Positions 1 through 8,330 of a stretch of 64,000 nucleotides of DNA are shown in pieces; position 1 is the stretch's first letter; each line of letters starts with the position of its first letter. The stretch covers positions 3,654,001 through 3,718,000 of the forward strand of contig CP134226.1 in NCBI GenBank assembly GCA_031655335.1, written 5' to 3'. The translations under genes and the position numbers were made by a program. The notes under the pieces are model-generated. The model did not search any database. It had not been told where the DNA came from and saw only the letters and a program-made list of their open reading frames with translations. This DNA is from Thalassospiraceae bacterium LMO-SO8 (GTDB lineage: Bacteria > Pseudomonadota > Alphaproteobacteria > Rhodospirillales > Casp-alpha2).

Positions 1-749
1 TCGCGAAACCGAGCGTCGGCCAATTCCAGGCGCCCGCCGCGCTCCACGTAGACCTGGTCCGGGCCGTTGACCATGATGTCGGTGACCTTGTCGTCGGCCA
101 GCAGCGGCTCCAACGGGCCCAGGCCGAGCATGTCGTTGAGCAGCATGGTCACCAGACCACGCTGCTCGATCAGGTTAAGGTGCAGTTTCTCGTCGGCCAG
201 GATTTCGGCGACCAAATCCGTCACCTGGCGAGCCATCTCGGCGCGCGGCAATTCGGCCGCCTTGGACACATCCATGCGCGCCATCAACAGGGGCTGAACC
301 CGTTCCTTGGCGAGCCCCGTAGGGTCGAGCACCGTCGCACGGCCACCCGCCGCGCCGGCGCCCGGCAGGTCCATCAAGCGGTTGAGCAATTCCGTGATGA
401 CGTCGCGGCGTTCGGCTTCGAACAGAGGGTCGCCGGACATCCTGCTTTCGGCATCGAGAATGACGCCGATGCAGGCCGCGCGGTCACCCCGGCTGTAATC
501 CGGACTCAACAGATCCTTCGCACCGATCCGAACGCTGGGCCAAATCTTGTCGATCGCGCGGGCAACGGTTTCGGGGCGGTACTCTTCCGCGGCTTCGACG
601 TCGTGCACCGGCGGTTCCGGCACCGGGTCCGCCCCCGCAAGAGTATCACCCTGGCCGGCGACCGGAACCGGATCCGCATCGCCCGGCGCGGGAAGACGAT
701 GTGCCGACAGGGCAACGACTTTCGAGGTATCTCTGCGTCCGAAGCTCAT
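1..749 (-). CDS. cpaF: Tad pilus secretion ATPase CpaF/TadA, N-terminal part
   Basis: First 249 residues of the cytoplasmic ATPase that powers Flp pilus assembly; the rest lies beyond the left edge. The residues DIMVNGPDQVYVERGG at about 224-239 are a CpaF/TadA hallmark just ahead of the catalytic core; Walker A is not in the window. The first ~90 residues are a Pro/Ala/Val-rich linker, usual for the family. The ATG at 749 follows AGGAGG at 5-nt spacing, and the cpaE stop codon sits immediately upstream, so the two are co-transcribed. Product assignment is secure from the motif and the cpaA-E context. Confidence 0.9.
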   Translation of the reverse strand, partial: MSFGRRDTSKVVALSAHRLPAPGDADPVPVAGQGDTLAGADPVPEPPVHDVEAAEEYRPETVARAIDKIWPSVRIGAKDLLSPDYSRGDRAACIGVILDAESRMSGDPLFEAERRDVITELLNRLMDLPGAGAAGGRATVLDPTGLAKERVQPLLMARMDVSKAAELPRAEMARQVTDLVAEILADEKLHLNLIEQRGLVTMLLNDMLGLGPLEPLLADDKVTDIMVNGPDQVYVERGGRLELADARFR

Positions 750-758
750 GACAGCCTC

Positions 759-1994
759 CTATTTCCGTCCGCCGAGGATCAGGCCGAACAGGGAGCGGAC
801 CGGCGTCTCATCGCTGTCGCCGACCGCCAGATCGCGGGCCATGGCGAGGATCACCTTGGATGCCTTGGCCCGGGGCGCTAGATGCACCATGGGCTTGCCC
901 GTGGCCTGCGCCTGCGCCTGAACCTTGATCTCGTCGGGAACCACGTAGGCGGGTTTGGGCAGGCCGCCCTTGACCGCGTCGGCTTCGCTCAGCTCCCCAT
1001 TCTTCGCCGCCCCGCCCTTGTTGAGGACGATCAGCACCGGCAGGTCGGACCCGGCCAGGGCCTGGGCCGCGTCCTTGAGGCGCAGCGCGTCGCGCAGACC
1101 CGCCAGGGTCGGCTCCGTCACCAGAAACAGACGGTCCAGGTGCTTCACATGATCGCCCAGGCGCCAGCGCGGCAAGTCCGCGATCACATGGTCGAAGGCG
1201 CCGGTCAGCATGTCGAACAGGACATCGAGCGCTCCCTCGGCGACCGCCGGTTCCGCCGATACGTCCTCTTCCCCCGCCAGCAGGGACAGATTGTCCGTCG
1301 CGCGCACCATGGCGCGTTCCATGAACAGGCTGTCGATGCGGCCGGGATTGTCGAGCGCTTCCTTGAAGCCGCGGCCCGGTTCCAGGTCCAGCATCATGGC
1401 GGCGGTGCCGAACCGCAGGTCGAGATCGACCAAAGCGCATTTGCCGGGTGCTTCGACCGACAGCGCCCAGGCAAGATTGACGGCGACCGTGCTGGCCCCC
1501 GCCCCGCCGCGCGCCGACAGCACGCCCGTGACCGTGCCGCGCCTGACGGCGGTGACCGCCGTGTCACCCTGGTCCGGTTCCGCCGCCGCCCCCAGGCGCG
1601 CCAAGGCCGCCGTCAATTGCGGCCCGGCCACCGGCTTGACCAGATAGTCGGACACGCCAAGGTCGATCAGCGTACGATAGACCCCGACGTCGTTGACAGC
1701 ACCCAGGACCAGGACCCGGGTATCCGGCTGGCAGACCTCGGCAAATTCGTTCACCGCCGCGACCAGATCCGTATGCTCGGCAAGATCGAGAACCAGATGA
1801 CGGGCGGGCACGACCTCGGCCAGGGTGGCGAGGGCCGCGTTCGTGCCGCCCACGTAAACATCGCCGGAAAAACCCGCATCCTCGGCCGCGCGTTCAAGCT
1901 GGCTGCGGGTGACCTCGTCGGTGACGAAGGCCATGAAGGGCTTGGGCTTGCCTGCCGCCGCCGGGGCGGGCTTCTTTTCCGGGGCCGGGGTCAT
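759..1994 (-). CDS. cpaE: Tad pilus assembly protein CpaE (receiver-like domain plus MinD/ParA-like ATPase)
   Basis: 411 residues. An N-terminal receiver-like region (about 20-140, with a VKP near 119-121) precedes a MinD/ParA-type domain whose deviant P-loop reads SARGGAGAST at about 160-169. It lacks the signature lysine, as is usual in CpaE. In the Tad system CpaE is thought to place the secretion apparatus at the pole. I chose the ATG at 1994 because it overlaps the cpaD stop as ATGA, giving translational coupling. The frame stays open well upstream, but that stretch is antisense-like sequence inside cpaD. Confidence 0.9.
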   Translation of the reverse strand: MTPAPEKKPAPAAAGKPKPFMAFVTDEVTRSQLERAAEDAGFSGDVYVGGTNAALATLAEVVPARHLVLDLAEHTDLVAAVNEFAEVCQPDTRVLVLGAVNDVGVYRTLIDLGVSDYLVKPVAGPQLTAALARLGAAAEPDQGDTAVTAVRRGTVTGVLSARGGAGASTVAVNLAWALSVEAPGKCALVDLDLRFGTAAMMLDLEPGRGFKEALDNPGRIDSLFMERAMVRATDNLSLLAGEEDVSAEPAVAEGALDVLFDMLTGAFDHVIADLPRWRLGDHVKHLDRLFLVTEPTLAGLRDALRLKDAAQALAGSDLPVLIVLNKGGAAKNGELSEADAVKGGLPKPAYVVPDEIKVQAQAQATGKPMVHLAPRAKASKVILAMARDLAVGDSDETPVRSLFGLILGGRK

Positions 1995-2842
1995 TTGCCG
2001 GCTCCCTCGCCGCCGGCGGGCGCACCCGTGCCGGCCGCAGGCGCCTGCGACGTCGCGCCGCCCAGAAGCGGCTTGGTCTCGCCCTTGCGATAGCGCTGGA
2101 TGCCCAACACCTGGGCCTCGCCGTCGGCAGGCCCGCCGTCGCGCCCCCATATCAGATCGCCCGGGTTGGCGACCATCAGGCCGAGATTGACCGCCGTGGC
2201 GCAGCCCCAATTGCCCGTGGGCTGGTTGTCGTGGGTGACGCCGCTGCGATCCGTCCAATCGGGACATGCCGGCAAGGCGACCTGATATCGATGGACAACC
2301 AGACGCACCGTGTCGGCCGCCATCTTGGGATCGTCGTCGATGACCAGACCGGCGGCCAGTCGCTTGAGCTTCAGATAGGCCGCAATCCGCTCGGCCCGGC
2401 CGCGCGCGATCTCGCCGCCGCCGGCCGGGATGGCGATTTCCAGGGCGTCGGCGCGGTCGACCTTCTGACGCGCCAGAAAGGCGTCGATGTCGCGGCCCGC
2501 CGTGGCGTCCAGGGTCACGGCCCCCTGAGGGAAGGCGACCTTGTGGGCGATGGCGACAGGCTGCACGCGGGGCTGTCGCGCGGCGGGCGGATCGTAGGGC
2601 GCATAGGCCTTGAAATCGGGGATATGGTCGCAGGCGCCGAGCAGGATCAGGCACAACAGACCGGCCCAGGTGCTGCCCGCATGGGCGCCGGCCCGCCAAC
2701 CGACGGCCTGCCCCTTGCCGCCGCACCCGCCGCCGACGCCGCGGTCCCAGATGGTGGGCTTGCGCTTCGCGGCGGAAACGAACGCGGCCGGCTTCGTCTT
2801 GGCCGTGCGGGGCTTCGTATAAATTCGGTTCGGGGTGTTCAT
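1991..2842 (-). CDS. cpaD: Tad pilus lipoprotein-like protein CpaD
   Basis: 283 residues, CpaD family, a periplasmic/outer-membrane partner of the secretin. The C-terminal half carries family features (CPDWTDRSG, then NWGCATAVNLGLMVANPGDL at about 205-226). A lipobox-like LLGAC places the candidate lipidated cysteine at residue 71, preceded by a hydrophobic stretch. About 45 basic/Gly-rich residues precede that signal, which is unusually long. The ATG at 2842 has AGGAG at 7-nt spacing, so the long N-terminus appears real, although initiation further in cannot be excluded. The stop overlaps the cpaE start (ATGA). Confidence 0.83.
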   Translation of the reverse strand: MNTPNRIYTKPRTAKTKPAAFVSAAKRKPTIWDRGVGGGCGGKGQAVGWRAGAHAGSTWAGLLCLILLGACDHIPDFKAYAPYDPPAARQPRVQPVAIAHKVAFPQGAVTLDATAGRDIDAFLARQKVDRADALEIAIPAGGGEIARGRAERIAAYLKLKRLAAGLVIDDDPKMAADTVRLVVHRYQVALPACPDWTDRSGVTHDNQPTGNWGCATAVNLGLMVANPGDLIWGRDGGPADGEAQVLGIQRYRKGETKPLLGGATSQAPAAGTGAPAGGEGAGK

Positions 2843-2892
2843 GGCAATGCTCCTGGGGTGTGAAGACATTGGGGGATGCGGGTAGCGGGTTC

Positions 2893-4383
2893 TCAATCCT
2901 CGAAGGTGAAGCCGACGGGGCCGATCAGCGCCCGGCCGTCCTTGGCCACGGTCCGGGGCTTGGCCGGGGTGTCGGCATGGCGGCCCGTCGAGCCGCCGAT
3001 GATGCGTTCGATGTCGTGGGGCGCCTGATAGCCGTCCGTGGGCGCCGCCAGTTTGCGCGTCGGCGACGGTTTGACGATGTAGGGGGTGACGATGATGACC
3101 AGTTCGGATTCCTCGCGCTGGAAGCGGTCGGACTTGAACAGGCTGCCCAGCACCGGCACATCACCGAGCCCGGGAAATTCGGAAATGCTGTGGGTCACGT
3201 TGTTCTGCAGCAGGCCGGCGATGGCGAAGCTCTGGCCGCTGCCCAGTTCCACCGTGGTTTCCGCCCGCCGCGTGGTCAGCGACGGGATCTGGAAGTTGTT
3301 CAGGGTCACCGCGTTGGCGTTGGACAACTGGCTGACCTCGGGGCGGACGTGCAGGTTGATGCGGCTGTCGCCGGAAATCGTCGGCGTGAAGGCCAACGAC
3401 ACGCCGAACTCCTTGAACTCGATGACCACCCGGTCGTTGCCCTCCGGCACCAGGATCGGGAACTCGCCGCCCGCGAGGAAGCTCGCCGTCTCGCCCGACA
3501 TGGCGGTCAGGTTGGGTTCGGCCAGCACGGTGACCAGGCCTTCTTCCTCCAGCGCGTCGATGACGCCGTTGACGTCGAAGGTGAACTTGCCGTTGCCGGC
3601 GGAAAACTGGCCCGGATTGACGGTCAGGGTCTGGCTGATGACGTTGGCCGCGAAGGGGTTGGCCGTGGCGACACCGAAGGCGAAGGCGCCGATGGAGCCG
3701 ACGGCGCTCCAGTTGAATCCCAACTGCTTGTCCACGTCACGCGACACCTCGGCGACACGGACCCGCAGGTTGACCTGGTTGGGGGCATCGACGCCCAGGC
3801 GGTTGATGACGTTTTCCGGCGCCCCCGCGAAGGACACGGCGAGGCGGCGAATGTCCTCGGCCTTCGACGCGGAAGGCACGATGCCGTCGACGATCAGCGC
3901 GCCGTCGATACTGTCGACCGTGACGTCATGGTCCGGCGCCAGCTTGGCCAAGGCATCGCGCAGACGCGACAGGTTGTGGCCGACGGTGATATCCACGTTG
4001 GCCAGCACCCGTTCGGCCTGATCGACGGCGTACAGGGTCGTCTCGCCCGGCGCCTTGGCGAACAGGTAGACCAGGGACGGCGACTTGACCTGCACGTCGG
4101 CGATGCGCGGATCGGCGATGAACACGGTGGAGGCCGGACGCAGCAGGCGCACCAGACGGCCCTTGTTGACCTCCATCTTGATGTTGGCACCGGCGGGGCT
4201 GATGACCTCGACCCGGCCCGCGTCCAGGCCCTGGGCCTCGGCGAAGGCGGCCAGCGGCGGCGCGAACAGCATCGCCAGTAGCAGGGCCAGCATCACGCCG
4301 CCGACGAGGATCAGACGGTTCCAGCGCTTGATGTCGCGGGGCCGGGGCTTGTCGTCGAAGATGTCCATCGTTTGGGGTCGCAT
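2893..4383 (-). CDS. cpaC: Tad pilus outer-membrane secretin CpaC/RcpA
   Basis: 496 residues, normal length for the type II/Tad secretin that forms the outer-membrane pore for Flp pilin. A hydrophobic signal/anchor lies at about 24-47. The N-terminal domain (VFIADPRIADVQVKSP) resembles the pilus-associated N0-type fold of CpaC. The secretin core includes FLAGGEFPILVPEG and the C-terminal ELVIIVTPYIVKP, a typical secretin ending. It lies between cpaB and cpaD on the same strand with short gaps, consistent with one operon. A second in-frame ATG at 4368 is possible as the start. Confidence 0.93.
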   Translation of the reverse strand: MRPQTMDIFDDKPRPRDIKRWNRLILVGGVMLALLLAMLFAPPLAAFAEAQGLDAGRVEVISPAGANIKMEVNKGRLVRLLRPASTVFIADPRIADVQVKSPSLVYLFAKAPGETTLYAVDQAERVLANVDITVGHNLSRLRDALAKLAPDHDVTVDSIDGALIVDGIVPSASKAEDIRRLAVSFAGAPENVINRLGVDAPNQVNLRVRVAEVSRDVDKQLGFNWSAVGSIGAFAFGVATANPFAANVISQTLTVNPGQFSAGNGKFTFDVNGVIDALEEEGLVTVLAEPNLTAMSGETASFLAGGEFPILVPEGNDRVVIEFKEFGVSLAFTPTISGDSRINLHVRPEVSQLSNANAVTLNNFQIPSLTTRRAETTVELGSGQSFAIAGLLQNNVTHSISEFPGLGDVPVLGSLFKSDRFQREESELVIIVTPYIVKPSPTRKLAAPTDGYQAPHDIERIIGGSTGRHADTPAKPRTVAKDGRALIGPVGFTFED

Positions 4384-4397
4384 GGCCGTCCGCCCTT

Positions 4398-5399
4398 TCA
4401 GAAGTTGGCCTGTTCGGCCTTGTCGGCGCGGATCACGTTGACCCCGCGCGCCCGGGCACCCGGCCCGAAACGCTTGTCGCCGAGCATGCTCATGATGTCG
4501 AATTCAAGGGTGTAGCTGCCGCCCAGGTCCTGCGGCGGCGCATCGCCGTCCAGGGCGCCGACCGCGCGGGCGACCTCGGCGAACCGATCATCGGCCGTTT
4601 CCACGGCATCGTGGCGGGCCAGGGAATGCAGGCTCAGGCTGACTCCGCCCATCTTCAGGGCCAGGGCGACCTTTTCCGCCTGCTTGGGCGTGACCTCCAG
4701 GGTCGCGGTCTTGGCCACCTTGGCCTGGCCGTCACCGGCCTCGACCTTCTGGTCCATGGCGATGACGCGGGTGCCGGACAGCAGCGTTTCGGAAAACTCG
4801 ATCTTCTTCACCTTGCTGCCCTCGGCGTCGCCGCGCCGGGTTTCCAGGCGCATCTGGCCGATGAAGATGACGTCGACCCAGTCGCCCGGAAAGATGAACC
4901 CGGCGATCCCCGTCGTCGCATCGACGGGCACGGAGACGGCGCGCTTTCCGGGTTGCAGCACCGCCGCCAGGAAGCCCCGTTCGCCCGGCTGCACCAGCTT
5001 CAGCGCCGTCACCGGCTCGCCCGCCGTGATACGGGTGCGCACGACGGCGCCGTCGAACACGGCGATGCCGCGGTTGTTGGGTTTTCCGCCGTCGGAGGCA
5101 TCCGGCGCGGGCTTGAGCCCTTTCGGCGCCACGCCCTCGACGACATAGCCTTCGGCGACCCCGTCCTTGGGCCAGGCGGCCCAGCGCAGGTCCTCGGCGC
5201 GCACGAAGCGGCCGGCCTCCAGGGTCTGCTTGGCGACCAGGACCCGGCGGGCTTCCGTGGCCGGGGCGGTTTGCGCCGGCCGGGCCTTGAACGCCGCCTG
5301 CTGCTGGGCGATCCAGTTGCGGGCGAACAGCGCCGTGCCGGCAGCCACGGTCAAGGCCACGACGATCAGCAGAATTCCGCGCAGGGAGATCGGGGACAT
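4398..5399 (-). CDS. cpaB: Flp pilus assembly protein CpaB/RcpC (SAF domain)
   Basis: 333 residues. An N-terminal membrane anchor (residues 5-25) is followed by a SAF-type domain (AKQTLEAGRFVRAEDLRW at about 55-72) and the RcpC/CpaB region (KRAVSVPVDATTGIAGFIFPGDWVDVI). CpaB is a periplasmic component thought to link the secretin to the inner-membrane machinery. The ATG at 5399 follows GGAGG at 5-nt spacing, and the cpaA stop is 9 bp upstream, so expression is operonic. The SAF fold suggests carbohydrate or peptidoglycan contact, which is family-level inference. Confidence 0.92.
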   Translation of the reverse strand: MSPISLRGILLIVVALTVAAGTALFARNWIAQQQAAFKARPAQTAPATEARRVLVAKQTLEAGRFVRAEDLRWAAWPKDGVAEGYVVEGVAPKGLKPAPDASDGGKPNNRGIAVFDGAVVRTRITAGEPVTALKLVQPGERGFLAAVLQPGKRAVSVPVDATTGIAGFIFPGDWVDVIFIGQMRLETRRGDAEGSKVKKIEFSETLLSGTRVIAMDQKVEAGDGQAKVAKTATLEVTPKQAEKVALALKMGGVSLSLHSLARHDAVETADDRFAEVARAVGALDGDAPPQDLGGSYTLEFDIMSMLGDKRFGPGARARGVNVIRADKAEQANF

Positions 5400-5408
5400 A
5401 TCAGCCTC

Positions 5409-5936
5409 CTAACCGGCCAGCGCCGGGGCGGCGCCCAGCAGAGACGGCACGGGCATGGTGACGAACGTGGCCGCGACAATGGCCACGGCATAGGGCACGT
5501 CACGGCCGAGCAAGGTATGCGCGACACCCGTTTCCCCCCGGTCGGCGAGGACCTGGGCGACGGCCAGGCGCCAGTGCGAGATTTGAACCAGGGCGATGGC
5601 GCCGCCGAACAATGCCGTAACAAGGATGAAATCGAGACATGCCGACGGGCCGATCCACAGGCTGACGGCGGCCATCAGCTTCACATCGCCGCCGCCGAAC
5701 ACACCCAACGCGAACAACGCCGTGCCGCCGGCCAGCACGGCGGCGCCAACGGCCAGCGCGCCGACGACATCAACGCCGGCCCACGGCAACAGGGCATAGA
5801 CGGGAAACAGAGCCGCAATGGCCAGGGTCACCGAATTGGGGATGCGGTATTCCTGAAGGTCGGTCAACGCGGCCAGACCGAGCAGGCCGGTGAACAGTGC
5901 CAGGGGAAATGCATGAATGGCGGCCGTGAGGGACAT
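5409..5936 (-). CDS. cpaA: Tad prepilin peptidase CpaA (type IV prepilin peptidase family)
   Basis: 175 residues, an integral membrane aspartyl protease that processes Flp prepilin. Both catalytic aspartates are visible in their motifs: LTDLQEYRIPN near residue 25, and FGGGDVKLMAA (GxGD) near residue 80. The length matches the small CpaA/TadV class without the N-terminal methylase domain. The ATG at 5936 is chosen because hydrophobic sequence begins just after it; the open frame upstream is Pro-rich and unlike the family. It lies between flp and cpaB on the same strand. Confidence 0.92.
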   Translation of the reverse strand: MSLTAAIHAFPLALFTGLLGLAALTDLQEYRIPNSVTLAIAALFPVYALLPWAGVDVVGALAVGAAVLAGGTALFALGVFGGGDVKLMAAVSLWIGPSACLDFILVTALFGGAIALVQISHWRLAVAQVLADRGETGVAHTLLGRDVPYAVAIVAATFVTMPVPSLLGAAPALAG

Positions 5937-6163
5937 GGGTTGGGGCCTTTTCCGACTTGGCGGGTGGCTGGGGTGCGGCCACCCGCCCGGGTTCACGTTA
6001 CGCGCTGCTCTCTCTTCTCAATTCGTCAGATAAATTGACTAACTAATGCTGGGATCGGCGGGCGGATAAAATCGGGTTTCCGGGCCGGGGCTCCGCCCCC
6101 TCCCCCTTCGGGCCCTGCGAAACCGGGGGACCGGCTTCGTGGGGAATTGAGGACCCGAAGTTC

Positions 6164-6181
6164 GAACCCACCTAAGGGTTC
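6164..6181 (-). promoter_or_regulatory. Small hairpin in the flp-cpaA spacer
   Basis: The 289-bp spacer between the flp stop and the cpaA start contains a GAACCC/GGGTTC dyad with a 6-nt loop, and further along GC-rich repeats (GGGGC-GGA-GCCCC) near 6085-6100. In Tad loci the pilin is usually made in excess over the assembly genes, so a partial terminator or mRNA-stabilising hairpin here would make sense. No U-tract follows, so this is not a canonical terminator. The function is inference. Confidence 0.35.
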
Positions 6182-6225
6182 TGGGGAGGGACATGGAGAT
6201 CGTAGGGCAGTCTTCCGAAGCTGGA

Positions 6226-6405
6226 TTACGGGGCGACGGCTTCGTTGAGCTTGGTGGAAACGGTGGTGAACATGGTCTCCAGGGACTCGCCCATGGTGGT
6301 CAGGGCGCCGATGGCGGCAACCGAGACCAGGGCGGCGATCAGGCCGTACTCAATGGCCGTGGCACCGGACTCGTCCTTCAGCAGTTTGATGATCGTGGTC
6401 TTCAT
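6226..6405 (-). CDS. flp: Flp-type major pilin
   Basis: 59-residue Flp/Fap pilin, the structural subunit of the Tad pilus. The leader ends at Gly14 in DESGATAIEYGLIAAL: cleavage after Gly and the Glu-Tyr pair (E19-Y20) are the family signature, followed by a single hydrophobic helix. The C-terminal half (TMGESLETMFTTVSTKLNEA) is the usual soluble tail. The ATG at 6405 has AGGAGAG at 6-nt spacing. It is first in the minus-strand cpa operon and divergent from the TadG-like gene. CpaA is the expected processing enzyme. Confidence 0.95.
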   Translation of the reverse strand: MKTTIIKLLKDESGATAIEYGLIAALVSVAAIGALTTMGESLETMFTTVSTKLNEAVAP

Positions 6406-6527
6406 GGCTTCTCTCCTGAAACAATCTTCGTGGTTCGCCGTGAACCTCGATGCCCAATTTTCTATGACTAAAGTTATAAGTCAAAATTTTTATTTATTTT
6501 TAAAAAATCTATACTTTATCAATACAT

Positions 6528-6547
6528 TTACATAAAATTTTATGTAA
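6528..6547. promoter_or_regulatory. 20-bp perfect AT-rich palindrome between flp and tadG
   Basis: A perfect inverted repeat with half-site TTACATAAAA and no central spacer, in the divergent flp/tadG control region. The surrounding ~150 bp (6460-6610) is far more AT-rich than the rest of the window. The palindrome is 123 bp from the flp start and 87 bp from the tadG start, so a single bound regulator could govern both. No regulator gene is adjacent. Binding is inference. Confidence 0.5.
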
Positions 6548-6574
6548 TTTTAATCAGTTGTTTGGCGCAAACGT

Positions 6575-6603
6575 TTCAATTGACCGGATTGTTTTTCTAT
6601 AAT
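6575..6603 (+). promoter_or_regulatory. Candidate promoter of the TadG-like gene
   Basis: A perfect TATAAT (6598-6603) lies 30 bp before the ATG at 6634. A weak -35 (TTCAAT, 6575-6580) sits 17 bp upstream; an alternative TTGACC at 6580 is too close (12 bp). Assignment is by consensus and position only. Confidence 0.4.
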
Positions 6604-6633
6604 TATTAGTGCGCAGTACAGGAACCCCCTGAA

Positions 6634-8088
6634 ATGACGCAACTAATTGATAATATTAAGAAATTTATAGTCCGCCTTGGCGCCTGCCGGCGCGGCGGCG
6701 TTGCCGTTTTCCTTGCGCTGGCCATTATCCCGGTGATCGGTTTCGTCGGCATCGGCACCGATGTGGCCCGTGCCTATCTGGTCAAATCGCGCCTGTCGTC
6801 GGCACTCGACGCGGCGGCATTGGCCGGCGGGCGATCGTTCTTCCTGCCGACCCGCGACGCCGACATCGACATGTTTTTCAACGCCAACTTCCCGGCGGGG
6901 TATCTCGGCGCCACCGTGACGGGGCCGCTTAAATTTCCCGATGTCGACAACGAGACCCTGGAGCTGACCGCCTCGGCGGTGGTCCCGACCAGCTTCATGC
7001 GTGTCCTGGGGTTTAACGACGTCAGCGTGTCCGCCTCCTCCCAGGTCAAGCGCGAGCTGATCGCCCTGGACGTGGTCCTGGCCATCGACATGTCCGGGTC
7101 CATGGCATCGGGCGCCATCGGCGGCGGATCGCGCATCGCCGCGGCGCGCACGGCCGCCCAGACCCTGACCGGCATCCTGTTCGGCACGGCGCCGAACAAG
7201 GACCTTCTGGGCATCGGCCTGGTGCCCTGGAATTCCAAGGTCAACATCACCATCGACGGGACCGCCTACGATCCCGCCATGACGACCGAAAACGCCGTCG
7301 CCGCCTATGCCCATCCGGTGACGGGGGCCGCGCAAAGCAGCGTGTTCACGGTCAACGCTTCGCCCGTACCGTTGCTGAACGATCCCGGTCCCGATTGGAC
7401 CGGCTGCGTGTTCCAGCGTTATGTCGACGACGGCGACGACGGCAACGACGGCGATGCCCTGCTCGGCATCGGCCAGATCGGGGGCAAGGACTGGATCGCT
7501 TGGGAACCCATCGGCCCGGACGGCGACCCGCAATCCGGCTGGAGCAACTGCACCATGGCCGTGGGCGGCAACGAATGCGGCCCCTGCCTGAGCCACGGCA
7601 TCACGCCGCTACAGCATTCCAAGGCCGTCATCGAAGGCAAGATCGACGCCCTGACAGCACCCCAGGGCCAGACCAACATTCCCCAGGGCCTGGGCTGGGC
7701 CTGGCGCGTTCTCAAGCCCTCAGCCCCCTTTACCGAAGCGATCCCGGACCCCCCTTACCGCCGCCAGCAGGCGATCGTGCTGTTGACCGACGGCGAGAAC
7801 GTCGGCGGATCGGGCGACGGTTACAAGGGGATCTGGGGCACGGGCAATACCGCCCACGACGAGATGAACAGCCGTCTGCTGGCCCTCGCGGCCAACGTCA
7901 AGGCGGACGGCGTCATCGTCTACGTCATCCAGTTCGCCAACAACGACGAAGACCTGAAGAACATCCTCAAGCAGGTCGCAAGCGGCCCCGACGCCCCCTA
8001 TTACCACCTGGCGCCGGGAGCGGCGGAATTGCAGACCGTGTTCCGCGAAGTCGCCAACCACCTGACCGAACTGCGGCTGTCCAAGTAG
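6634..8088 (+). CDS. tadG: TadG-like pilus assembly protein with von Willebrand factor A domain
   Basis: 484 residues. One N-terminal membrane helix (about 22-42) in a TadE/TadG-like segment (GTDVARAYLVKSRLSSALDAAALAGG) anchors an extracytoplasmic von Willebrand factor A domain with MIDAS motif D152-MSGSM and a later LLTDGEN. An acidic insert (DDGDDGNDGDALL, about 266-278) and a cysteine cluster (NCTMAVGGNECGPC) interrupt the domain. TadG proteins are minor pilus-assembly components; the vWA fold suggests metal-dependent protein contacts. It is transcribed away from flp. The 5' end (first ~15 codons) is AT-rich compared with the body. Confidence 0.85.
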   Translation: MTQLIDNIKKFIVRLGACRRGGVAVFLALAIIPVIGFVGIGTDVARAYLVKSRLSSALDAAALAGGRSFFLPTRDADIDMFFNANFPAGYLGATVTGPLKFPDVDNETLELTASAVVPTSFMRVLGFNDVSVSASSQVKRELIALDVVLAIDMSGSMASGAIGGGSRIAAARTAAQTLTGILFGTAPNKDLLGIGLVPWNSKVNITIDGTAYDPAMTTENAVAAYAHPVTGAAQSSVFTVNASPVPLLNDPGPDWTGCVFQRYVDDGDDGNDGDALLGIGQIGGKDWIAWEPIGPDGDPQSGWSNCTMAVGGNECGPCLSHGITPLQHSKAVIEGKIDALTAPQGQTNIPQGLGWAWRVLKPSAPFTEAIPDPPYRRQQAIVLLTDGENVGGSGDGYKGIWGTGNTAHDEMNSRLLALAANVKADGVIVYVIQFANNDEDLKNILKQVASGPDAPYYHLAPGAAELQTVFREVANHLTELRLSK

Positions 8089-8110
8089 ACGCTTAACCGC
8101 ATGGCCAGAA

Positions 8111-8130
8111 GTGAATACATATCTATTCAC
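8111..8130. promoter_or_regulatory. Inverted repeat after tadG
   Basis: GTGAATA and TATTCAC arms separated by 6 nt, 23 bp downstream of the tadG stop, inside a 242-bp AT-rich spacer that ends at the next chemoreceptor gene. It could be a weak terminator or an operator for that gene. A TATAAT lies at 8182-8187, without a good -35. I saw no riboswitch-like conserved core in this spacer. Confidence 0.3.
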
Positions 8131-8330
8131 ACATAGGTATATATTGCTTGAGTCCTGCTATCCCACCTCTCCATCCCCTTCTATAATCTGTTGAATTGGC
8201 GCGGTTTCCGTCGCGACGCGACCGCCCTGAAATATTTTCTGGAATTTCCAACGGCACCACATGCGCGTAGGTGCAAACGGGCTTAATTGCCCGCCCGCAG
8301 CCATGCTTAGAAATTGGAAGAAGAACAACC

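Noticed and set aside
1995..2726. Upstream extension of the cpaE frame
   Set aside because: The extension lies over cpaD in another phase and is low-complexity Arg/Gly-rich; the ATGA overlap with cpaD gives a better start.
2860..4281. Long open frame on the plus strand across cpaC, and similar long antisense frames at 4611-6038, 26753-28393, 57061-58728 and 60713-62674
   Set aside because: All mirror real genes on the other strand in GC-rich DNA, have no Shine-Dalgarno or recognisable domain, and show skewed Arg/Gly/Gln/His composition typical of shadow frames.
8131..8330. Possible cyclic di-GMP riboswitch before the NIT chemoreceptor
   Set aside because: A GGGC-TTAATT-GCCC hairpin and a GCAAAC stretch are present, but the conserved GEMM core and receptor are not recognisable.
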